Assembly: GCA_018381425.1 (NCBI GenBank)
Contig: JAGZRY010000072.1
Span: 1-7,552 of the forward strand
Reading direction: 5' to 3'
From: Haemophilus parainfluenzae
GTDB lineage: Bacteria; Pseudomonadota; Gammaproteobacteria; Enterobacterales; Pasteurellaceae
Length of the DNA: 7,552 bases
The notes under the pieces were generated by a model. It was not told the DNA's origin, made no database searches, and was given only the letters and a program-made list of their open reading frames with translations. Below are positions 1 to 7,438 of this stretch, one piece after another. The stretch's first letter is position 1, and every line of letters starts with the position of its first letter. The position numbers were made by a program, and so were the translations under genes.

Positions 1-1
1 C

Positions 2-1237
<1,236 letters not shown>

Positions 1238-1266
1238 TCTAACACTCAAAAATATCATTAAAAATG

Positions 1267-1275
1267 ACCGCACTT
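1267..1275 (-). repeat. DNA uptake signal sequence (exact 9-bp core)
   Basis: The minus strand reads AAGTGCGGT here, the core recognised during natural transformation in Haemophilus influenzae and relatives. On that strand it is preceded by A and followed by CATTTTT, agreeing with the extended AT-rich consensus. The opposite stem arm at 1285-1293 reads GAGTGCGGT, one mismatch from the core, so only one strand of the terminator carries a perfect signal. Confidence 0.88.
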
Positions 1276-1301
1276 TGGGAAACCGAGTGCGGTATTTTTT
1301 T
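1267..1301 (+). terminator. Intrinsic terminator of gyrB made from an uptake-signal inverted pair
   Basis: ACCGCACT at 1267-1274 pairs perfectly with AGTGCGGT at 1286-1293, leaving an 11-nt loop, and is followed by an A and seven T at 1295-1301. It lies 29 bp after the gyrB stop, so it should end gyrB transcription and insulate the receptor gene. Using paired uptake signals as terminator stems is well known in Haemophilus. Confidence 0.9.
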
Positions 1302-1322
1302 GAGTTAGATCACAAAAATAAA

Positions 1323-1341
1323 AATAATTCTCAATCTTGTC
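1323..1341 (+). promoter_or_regulatory. Candidate Fur-binding site upstream of the receptor gene
   Basis: By hand count, 11 of 19 positions match the Fur consensus GATAATGATAATCATTATC, the best part being AATAAT at the left. It abuts the likely -35 region, where Fur would block polymerase, and iron repression is expected for a TonB receptor of this class. The region is A/T-rich, so a match this good could arise by chance. Weak call. Confidence 0.3.
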
Positions 1342-1370
1342 TGTTTTTTTCTTATTTTCTTTTTTATAAT
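1342..1370 (+). promoter_or_regulatory. Sigma-70 promoter of the TonB receptor gene
   Basis: A perfect TATAAT -10 lies at 1365-1370, with a poor -35 candidate TGTTTT at 1342-1347 and 17-bp spacing, in a T-rich stretch. Transcription would start near 1376-1378, giving a leader of about 25 nt before the ATG at 1402. Such a leader leaves no room for the GTG at 1375 as a start. Confidence 0.6.
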
Positions 1371-1389
1371 CTCTGTGCTTTTATTATTT

Positions 1390-1394
1390 AAGGA
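1390..1394 (+). promoter_or_regulatory. Ribosome-binding site fixing the receptor start at 1402
   Basis: AAGGA followed by a 7-nt spacer (TAACGAT) precedes ATG at 1402. This supports the ATG over the in-frame GTG at 1375, which has no Shine-Dalgarno sequence and would put charged residues (KDND) in front of the signal peptide. Confidence 0.8.
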
Positions 1395-1401
1395 TAACGA
1401 T

Positions 1402-3833
1402 ATGAAAAAGAATGCATTTTTAGCAGTGACTTACGGGATTTTGCCTGTTGCTGCAGTATCCATTTCTCAATCTTCCTTTGCTGAGGAACAATTAGAAACG
1501 ATAAATGTTTCTACAGAATTGGATAGCTCTACAAAGGCTAATCATTCTGAAAAGAAAACAGCGAAGATTATTCAACAAGAACTCATTCAAAATAATAAAG
1601 ATCTTGTGCGTTATAGCCCTGATGTTGGGGTGGTCGATCAAGGTCGTCATCAAAAAGGTTTCGCTATTCGTGGTGTAGAAGATAACCGTGTGGGTATTAG
1701 TATTGATGGCGTAGCTTTGCCAGATTCTGAGGAAAACTCACTTTACAAACGTTATGGTAACTTGAATACTTCTCGTCAAAGTATCGACCCTGAATTAGCT
1801 AGAACCATTGATATTGCTAAAGGGGCAGATTCTTTCAACCAGGGGAGTGGTAATATTGGTGGGGGGTTAATTATCGTACTCTTGAACCCTTTGATATTGT
1901 AAGAAACGGTCGAAAATTTGGTGCGTTATATCGTACTGGTTATGCATCTCGTAATAATGATTGGACTAATACTTTAGGTGTGGCATATGCCGGTGAAAAA
2001 GCGGAAGCCTTATTGCTTTATTCTAATCGCCATGGGCATGAAATGAAAAGTGCTGGTGGTTATACCATTCCTGAAGATTCGTACTACACACGTTCTCGTG
2101 GTTACAGTAAACAAACCCCTGATGATTCAACGCATAATAATCACAGCTATTTAGCTAAATTTGCATATCGTTTTAGTGATAGTCAACGCGTTGGGATTTC
2201 TTATAGTGGCTCACGCAATAAAAATTATATTATCGAAGATTCAGCTGTGACGTCTGAAAACAACTGGCGTGAAGCTGACGACCGTGCGAAACGAGATACA
2301 GTCAATGTTTTTTATGAATATATGCCTGATTCAAAAGTGATTGCATTGGTTAAAACGGATGTGGATTATCAAAAAACACAAACCGCAGCCTATAATTATG
2401 AGGGGTATAGAGCTAAGCCTGCGACAGCTTGGAGCCCTGCTAAACCTAGAGAGCCTAGTGATAATAACCTTCGTTTTTTTAACACTAAATTTAAACGAAT
2501 TAATTTTCGTATAGATAGCCAACCAATTGATTTGGGAACAACTAATCATACTTTTTCACTTAGAACCGCTATTTCTGAACGAAAATTTGATATTTTGCAT
2601 CAAGATTCTGTTTATGTAGACAATAACTATGATGGCGTTAAAGAATGGGTAGATTCGAAAGATTCAACAATGATGTATCCTGTTAAAACACGTCATTACA
2701 ATATCTCATTACATGATGAGATTCAATTTACGCCAGAATGGAAATCACACTTAGGTATTCGCTACGACTGGGCAAAATATGCCCAAGGCAGTTTAGGTGT
2801 ATTAGAGTGTAAAAACTGCCGTAAGGCTGATGATGCTAAATTCCATAACATTAGTTGGATAGCTGGGCTGGAAAAAAACATTAATGATAATTGGAAATTA
2901 GGTTACAGCATTGGTTCCGGTTTCCGTATGCCAAATGCTTCAGAAATGTATTTTGATTATCGGGATAATGCTGCCGGCGCTTGGATGTCAAATCCTAATC
3001 TCAAAGCAGAAAAAAGTTTGACCCAAAATCTTAACTTATTAGGTAAAGGGCATTTAGGTGAATTATCTTTGAATTTACATCATTCTCGGTATAAAGATTT
3101 CTTATATGAACAAGAAACATGGGAATATTATAACTACTATGGAAGTATGTGGCGTTGGCGTCCGGTTCAACAAATGCAAAATATTGATTCTGCAAAAATT
3201 TACGGTGTCGAATTTACCGGTAGACTTAATTTAAATGAAGTTACACCAATGCCAAATGGCTGGAAATTATTTGGTTCTTTAGGTTATAGCAAAGGAAGTA
3301 TGTCTAATGGTGCAAGTTTAATGTCAATTCAACCAGTTAAAGCGATTATTGGCTTAGATTATGAGCAGCCTGACGGTAAGTGGGGTATTTTCTCTCGTTT
3401 AACTTATCTCGGAGCACAAAAAGCGAAAAATGCTAAATATCTTAAGACAGTTGAGCGTTGTGTAAAAAAAGAACGTGTTCCTAATCCTTACTATGAATAT
3501 TATGGTATTGGTGAAGAATTTGAAATTAAATGTACGGAGGAGGCTCATGAAACAGAGTTAGAAACTTGGAAACATTTAAATTCAAAAGCCTTTGTATTCG
3601 ATATGTTTGGCTTCTATAAACCAACTGAAAATATCATTTTACGTGCGGGAATTTATAATATATTTAATCGTAAATACCACACTTGGGATACTTTGCGTGG
3701 ATTAGATAATACAGGTGGTAAAATAAACTCTGTAGGCTTAAGACCTCACTATAAGTATGGTGGTTATCCAGGGCTTCAACGTTATTACCAACCAGGTCGT
3801 AACTTCTCTGCCTCTGTAGAAATTCGATTCTAA
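1402..3833 (+). pseudogene. TonB-dependent haemoglobin/transferrin-type receptor, frameshifted
   Basis: This encodes an outer-membrane receptor that would take haem or iron from a host carrier protein and import it with TonB-ExbBD energy. The start ATG is followed by a signal peptide (MKKNAFLAV..., cleavage expected after SFA, residue 27) and a TonB box (ETINV, residues 32-36). The plug domain has DVGVVDQGRHQKGFAIRG and the conserved GSGNIGGG. At 1861-1866 the frame is lost: the upstream frame stops at 1900-1902, while homology resumes at 1866 as VNYRTLEPFDIV and runs to 3833. One extra G gives 810 continuous residues. The barrel half contains FRMP (restored residue 508) and NPNL (531), the paired boxes of haem/haemoglobin receptors, and ends SVEIRF with the terminal Phe of outer-membrane barrels. 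No His lies between the boxes, unlike HemR-type haem receptors. Two cysteine pairs occur in predicted loops. There is no CCAA repeat tract of the hgp type, and the length is below the ~1000 residues of Hgp proteins, so no gene symbol is given. Either inactivated, phase-off, or a sequencing error. Confidence 0.85.
1861..1866 (+). repeat. G6 homopolymer at the receptor frameshift
   Basis: The sequence reads GGT followed by six G and then TTAATTAT. With seven G the codons become GGT GGG GGG GTT AAT TAT, giving the conserved GGGVNY of the plug domain. The run therefore marks the 1-base deletion. Six or seven G is short for a classical phase-variation tract, although slippage in longer poly-G controls Neisseria haem receptors such as hmbR. 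Confidence 0.85.
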
Positions 3834-3839
3834 TTGATT

Positions 3840-3908
3840 TGTAGGGTGGGCTTCAGCCCACCAACAAACAATCGTGAGATATTTTGGTGGGCTGAAGCCC
3901 ACCCTACA
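3840..3908. repeat. Pair of inverted REP-like palindromes (BIME-like)
   Basis: Two 24-bp arms, 3840-3863 and 3885-3908, are perfect reverse complements separated by 21 bp. Each arm is itself a palindrome, GGTGGGCT-TC-AGCCCACC, headed by the tetranucleotide GTAG at 3841-3844 (CTAC at 3904-3907 on the other arm). A GTAG or GGAG head plus a short hairpin defines REP elements mobilised by REP-associated tyrosine transposases (RAYT). As RNA the whole unit could fold into one 24-bp hairpin or two small ones, which may protect the upstream mRNA 3' end. No transposase gene is in the window. Confidence 0.8.
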
Positions 3909-3910
3909 TT

Positions 3911-3940
3911 AAGTACGCAATTCTATGCGTACTTCTTTTT
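3911..3940 (+). terminator. Intrinsic terminator after the receptor gene
   Basis: AAGTACGCA at 3911-3919 pairs perfectly with TGCGTACTT at 3926-3934 around a 6-nt loop and is followed by CTTTTT. It sits directly after the REP pair and only 18 bp before the first ABC gene. No convincing promoter lies between this terminator and that gene, so the ABC pair is either transcribed by read-through or from a promoter inside the receptor gene or REP region that I cannot recognise. Confidence 0.75.
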
Positions 3941-3945
3941 ATTTT

Positions 3946-3950
3946 AGGAG
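3946..3950 (+). promoter_or_regulatory. Ribosome-binding site of the first ABC gene
   Basis: AGGAG lies 8 nt before ATG at 3959 and 11 nt before a second in-frame ATG at 3962. The spacing favours the first ATG, though the two starts differ by only one residue. Confidence 0.75.
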
Positions 3951-3958
3951 CAATCATT

Positions 3959-5704
3959 ATGATGATAGATAAACGCCTAATTAACACGGTGGCCGATAGT
4001 AAAAAATGGATTGGTGTCACGGTGTTGTGGAATTGGGTGGCGTTAGTTGGCGGGATTATTAGTGCCGTCGTGTTTTCTTATATTTTACAAGCCGCTTATT
4101 TTAAAGAGTTGATGATGTCAAGTGCGGTGGGTTTAGGTGTGATTTTAATTGCGGCATTGGCATTACGTGCTTTTGCGGGTAAAAAATCAGTGCAGGCGTC
4201 TTATTTTGCCAGCACAAAAGTGAAGCATGAATTGCGTAGCCTTATCTACCGTAAATTGGCTTCTATGCCGCTTAACCAAGTGAATCAACAATCTACTTCA
4301 AGCATTATCCAAGTGGCATCAGAAGGTGTAGAACAGCTTGAAATTTACTTTGGGCGTTATTTGCCGCAGCTTTTTTATAGCTTGCTTGCACCGCTTACAC
4401 TCTTTGCTTTCCTGATTTTTTTCAGCTTTAAAACAGCCATTATTTTATTAATTTGCGTGCCGCTTATCCCTATGTCAATTATTGCGGTGAATAAAATTGC
4501 GAAAAAACTCTTGGCAAAATATTGGTCCATTTATGTGGGATTAGGCAGCAGCTTTTTAGATAACCTACAAGGTTTAATTACGCTAAAAATCTATCAAGAT
4601 GACGCTTACAAAGCGAAAGAGATGGATAAAGAGGCTGAGCATTTCCGCAAAATTACCATGAAAGTGCTTACTATGCAGCTTAACTCGGTATCACTGATGG
4701 ATTTACTTGCTTACGGTGGTGCTGCAATCGGGATTTTAACCGCACTATTGCAATTCCAAGATGCACAACTCAGCGTGTTAGGCGTGATTTTATTTATTCT
4801 CCTTTCTTCCGAGTTCTTTATTCCGCTTCGTTTGCTTGGTTCATTCTTCCATGTGGCGATGAATGGTAAAGCAGCTTCAGATAAGATTTTCACATTGCTT
4901 GATACACCAGTGGAAACCCAACAAAGTGCGGTGGATTTTGAAGCCAAAAATAACGTTCAAGTGGAAATTAAAGATCTACATTTTGCGTACTCTGCAGAAA
5001 AACCAGCCATTCAGGGTTTAACTTTAACGATTCAACCAAACCAACTTTCTGTGTTTGTGGGTAAAAGTGGTTGTGGTAAATCTACCTTGGTTTCATTGTT
5101 AATGGGCTTTAATAAAGCGCAACAAGGCAAAATTCTATTCAACGGTCAAGAAATTCAAGAGATTGATCGTCATTCGTTTTATGAAAAAGTCTCTTTGGTG
5201 AGCCATAGCAGCTATGTGTTTAAAGGTACGCTGCGTGAAAATATGACGATGGCGAAAATTGATGCCACAGATGAGCAAATTTATGCGTGTTTAGAACAAG
5301 TGAATCTTGCCCATTTTGTACGCGAAAATGGCGGATTAGATATGCCGCTATTAAGCCGTGGCGCGAATTTATCGGGCGGTCAAATTCAACGCTTATCCTT
5401 AGCGCGTGCTTTACTACACAATGCCGAGCTTTATATTTTTGATGAAGCGACCAGTAACATTGATGTGGAAAGCGAAGAAATTATTTTGCAGTTCATTCAG
5501 CAATTTAAACAACAAAAAACCATTGTGATGATTTCTCACCGCTTAGCAAATGCGGTAAATGCGGACTGTATTAACGTACTTGAACAAGGCAAATTGATTG
5601 AGCAAGGCACACACGAAAGCTTAATGGCAAAACAAGGTGCATATGCTGAAATGTTCCAACAACAAAAAGATTTAGAACAAATTAGAGAGGTGGCAAATGC
5701 GTAA
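3959..5704 (+). CDS. ABC half-transporter with fused membrane and ATPase domains, first subunit
   Basis: This 581-residue inner-membrane protein has the exporter-type fold: six predicted membrane helices (about 22-45, 53-72, 136-157, 159-178, 247-266, 271-292), then a C-terminal ATPase domain from about 333. ATPase motifs are Walker A GKSGCGKST (368-376), signature LSGGQ (471-475), Walker B LYIFDE with catalytic Glu496, and the H-loop SHR with His527. The Q-loop is unusual: VSLVSHSS has His416 where Gln is expected. The family resembles CydD/CydC and other heterodimeric half-transporters; the exact subfamily and substrate are not shown by the sequence. It overlaps the next gene by 8 bp, and the two probably form a heterodimer with it. 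Proximity to a haem/iron receptor suggests a role in haem, siderophore or thiol transport, as inference only. Two uptake signals lie inside the gene. The start is supported by AGGAG at 3946. Confidence 0.92.
   Translation: MMIDKRLINTVADSKKWIGVTVLWNWVALVGGIISAVVFSYILQAAYFKELMMSSAVGLGVILIAALALRAFAGKKSVQASYFASTKVKHELRSLIYRKLASMPLNQVNQQSTSSIIQVASEGVEQLEIYFGRYLPQLFYSLLAPLTLFAFLIFFSFKTAIILLICVPLIPMSIIAVNKIAKKLLAKYWSIYVGLGSSFLDNLQGLITLKIYQDDAYKAKEMDKEAEHFRKITMKVLTMQLNSVSLMDLLAYGGAAIGILTALLQFQDAQLSVLGVILFILLSSEFFIPLRLLGSFFHVAMNGKAASDKIFTLLDTPVETQQSAVDFEAKNNVQVEIKDLHFAYSAEKPAIQGLTLTIQPNQLSVFVGKSGCGKSTLVSLLMGFNKAQQGKILFNGQEIQEIDRHSFYEKVSLVSHSSYVFKGTLRENMTMAKIDATDEQIYACLEQVNLAHFVRENGGLDMPLLSRGANLSGGQIQRLSLARALLHNAELYIFDEATSNIDVESEEIILQFIQQFKQQKTIVMISHRLANAVNADCINVLEQGKLIEQGTHESLMAKQGAYAEMFQQQKDLEQIREVANA
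4120..4128 (+). repeat. DNA uptake signal sequence inside the first ABC gene
   Basis: Exact AAGTGCGGT core, with a less typical flank (GGGTTTA). It is read as Ser-Ala-Val (residues 55-57) in the second predicted membrane helix. Confidence 0.85.
4924..4932 (+). repeat. DNA uptake signal sequence in the linker of the first ABC gene
   Basis: Exact AAGTGCGGT core preceded by A and followed by GGATTTT, a good extended match. It encodes Ser323-Ala-Val, followed by Asp326, in the linker between the membrane and ATPase domains. Confidence 0.9.
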
Positions 5705-7355
5705 AAATGGTTTTGTTGTAATGGGGCATTTGTTGAAATTAGTGACTCCACTTGCACATATTATGGCGTTTACCATTACTATGGGAACGCTCGGTTTCCT
5801 GGCTGCCATCTTTATTATGGTGCTGGGTGCGATGGGGTTAATGAATCTTCTTAACTTTGACACTCATTTAAGTTTCTCTGGAATTTTGACCGTACTTATC
5901 GTATTGGCGGTGGCTCGTGGTGCATTACGTTATTTAGAGCAAATGTCAGGGCACTACATCGCTTTTAAATTACTCGCATTATTGCGTGACAAAGTGTTTT
6001 CTTCTTTGCGTCGCTTGGCTTTTGTGAAGTTGCAAGATAAACAAGCAGGGCAATTAGTGTCATTAGTCACCAATGATATTGAGTTACTCGAAGTGTTTTA
6101 TGCGCATACCATCGCACCAATTATGATCGCATTCTTTACCTCTGCGATTTTATTGTTGGTTTTTGCGCATCTTTCTGGTTGGTTTGTACTTGTGGCATTG
6201 GCTGCGTATTTGACGGTGGGTGTGATTTTACCGATTATCACCACCAAATTGGCACGTGAAGATGGCAGACGTTATCGTGAATTAGTGGGCGAAATGAATG
6301 ACTTCTTCCTCGACAGCGTGCGTGGTATGAAAGAAATCCAACTTTTTGGCTATGCGAAACAACGCTTAGCAGAAATCCAACAACGCAGCCAAAAAATCGA
6401 TACAGCTTTTGAGCGTATTAAAGACCAAGAAGCGAAAGTGCGTGTTTATACTGAAGTGGCGGTATCCGTTTTCAACATCATTATGCTGTTTACTGGCTTA
6501 ATTTTATTTAGCTTAGATAAAATTGATTTCGCTGCCTTTTTAGTTGGTGTGATTTTATTGATGTCGAGCTACGGCCCAGTTATCGCCTTAAGTAACCTTT
6601 CAAGCAACTTATTACAAACTTTGGCTTCAGGTGAGCGAGTATTAAGTTTATTAGCGGAAGAACCAGAGTTAAAAGACGTAGAAAGTGCGGTCGATTTAAA
6701 AGATGTTTCTCGCATTGATGTTGAGAATGTAAACTTCGCTTACGGCGAAGAACAAATTTTATCGGATGTCAGCTTATCTGTGAAAAAAGGTGAAATCTTA
6801 GGGATTCACGGCAGAAGTGGCAGCGGTAAAAGTACCTTATTGAAATTGCTGATGCGTTTTTACGATCCAAAATCAGGTAGCATTAAAATTAACGGCGAAA
6901 CCTTACCGAATATCAACACCCGCAGTTTGCGAGACAATATGGCGTACATTACCCAGCAAACCTATATTTTCAACGAAACCATTGAAGAAAATATTCGCCT
7001 CGCACGCCGTGATGCAACCTTAGAAGAAATTATGGAAGCAGCGAAGAAAGCCTCAATTCATGATTTCATTTTAAGCTTGCCACAAGGTTATCAAACAAAA
7101 ATGACCGAATTGGGCGGCAACCTATCTGACGGTGAAAAACAACGTATCGGTATTGCCCGAGCATTCTTGCATAATGCCCCGATTATCTTACTCGATGAGC
7201 CAACCAGTAATTTGGATAGCTTAAACGAAGCAATGATTTTGAAATCATTACTCGATGTTAAAGCTGAGAAATTGATTATTCTCGTCAGCCATCGCCAGTC
7301 TACGATGGCAATTTGTGATCAGGTGATTGGCATTGAGAATGGTAGAATGTCGTAA
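5697..7355 (+). CDS. ABC half-transporter with fused membrane and ATPase domains, second subunit
   Basis: This 552-residue protein is the likely partner of the upstream half-transporter. About six membrane helices (roughly 20-45, 62-78, 135-157, 161-182, 255-272, 277-298) precede an ATPase domain from about 338. Walker A is GRSGSGKST (372-380), the Q-loop has the normal Gln420 (YITQQ), Walker B is IILLDE with Glu501, and the H-loop is SHR with His532. The signature is altered to LSDGE (476-480) instead of LSGGQ. ATG at 5697 overlaps the upstream stop by 8 bp (ATGCGTAA) and has AGAGAGG 6 nt before it, so translation is probably coupled. The protein ends soon after the H-loop, at IENGRMS, without the GTHEEL-like tail seen in its partner; this may be natural or a late truncation. 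The stop lies 26 bp before an insertion sequence. CydC-like by general appearance, substrate unknown. Confidence 0.92.
   Translation: MRKNGFVVMGHLLKLVTPLAHIMAFTITMGTLGFLAAIFIMVLGAMGLMNLLNFDTHLSFSGILTVLIVLAVARGALRYLEQMSGHYIAFKLLALLRDKVFSSLRRLAFVKLQDKQAGQLVSLVTNDIELLEVFYAHTIAPIMIAFFTSAILLLVFAHLSGWFVLVALAAYLTVGVILPIITTKLAREDGRRYRELVGEMNDFFLDSVRGMKEIQLFGYAKQRLAEIQQRSQKIDTAFERIKDQEAKVRVYTEVAVSVFNIIMLFTGLILFSLDKIDFAAFLVGVILLMSSYGPVIALSNLSSNLLQTLASGERVLSLLAEEPELKDVESAVDLKDVSRIDVENVNFAYGEEQILSDVSLSVKKGEILGIHGRSGSGKSTLLKLLMRFYDPKSGSIKINGETLPNINTRSLRDNMAYITQQTYIFNETIEENIRLARRDATLEEIMEAAKKASIHDFILSLPQGYQTKMTELGGNLSDGEKQRIGIARAFLHNAPIILLDEPTSNLDSLNEAMILKSLLDVKAEKLIILVSHRQSTMAICDQVIGIENGRMS
6683..6691 (+). 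repeat. DNA uptake signal sequence in the linker of the second ABC gene
   Basis: Exact AAGTGCGGT core preceded by A and followed by CGATTTA. It encodes Ser330-Ala-Val and is followed by Asp, in the same membrane-to-ATPase linker as the signal at 4924 in the partner gene. Confidence 0.9.
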
Positions 7356-7383
7356 GGCAGTGAGAAAAAGAGCGATCAAGTTG

Positions 7384-7438
7384 ATCTGCACCCCAAAAGT
7401 TGGACTCAACAAACCAACAATTGAGGTGCAGATTTTTT
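7384..7438 (+). terminator. Hairpin at the IS end, terminator-like and covering the OrfA RBS
   Basis: ATCTGCACC at 7384-7392 pairs perfectly with GGTGCAGAT at 7425-7433, followed by TTTTT to 7438. An inner stem GTTGG (7399-7403) with CCAAC (7414-7418) extends it across a symmetric internal loop. The OrfA Shine-Dalgarno GAGG (7423-7426) overlaps the 3' arm. No other terminator is visible after the ABC operon stop, so this may also end that transcript. The long loop makes efficiency uncertain. Confidence 0.55.

Noticed and set aside
1375..1401. GTG at 1375 as start of the receptor
   Set aside because: No Shine-Dalgarno before it, it lies at the likely transcription start, and it would put KDND before the signal peptide; ATG at 1402 has AAGGA at a 7-nt spacing.
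1402..1560. hgp-type CCAA phase-variation repeats near the receptor signal peptide
   Set aside because: No tandem CCAA or other tetranucleotide tract is present there.
2331..2549. Minus-strand open frame of 72 codons in the receptor gene
   Set aside because: It lies opposite a strongly conserved coding frame, has no recognisable domain, and is a shadow frame.
1980..3833. Independent gene starting with GTG at 1980
   Set aside because: Receptor homology in this frame continues upstream to 1866 (VNYRTLEPF), there is no RBS before 1980, and the product would lack a signal peptide; it is the remainder of the frameshifted gene.
3840..3908. Two-unit CRISPR-like repeat or IS terminal inverted repeats
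   Set aside because: Only two inverted (not direct) copies with a 21-bp gap and no coding capacity between; REP pairing explains it better.
4711..4947. Minus-strand open frame of 78 codons in the first ABC gene
   Set aside because: Antisense to the membrane/linker coding region with no RBS or domain; shadow frame.
5536..5863. Two overlapping minus-strand open frames at the ABC gene junction
   Set aside because: They oppose the real overlapping genes, and their compositions (Cys/Ser/Ile-rich) are typical of antisense translation.
3959..7355. Naming the ABC pair cydD and cydC
   Set aside because: Overall similarity to the CydDC class is seen, but there is no cydAB next to it, the Q-loop and signature changes are unusual, and several heterodimeric families look alike at this level.
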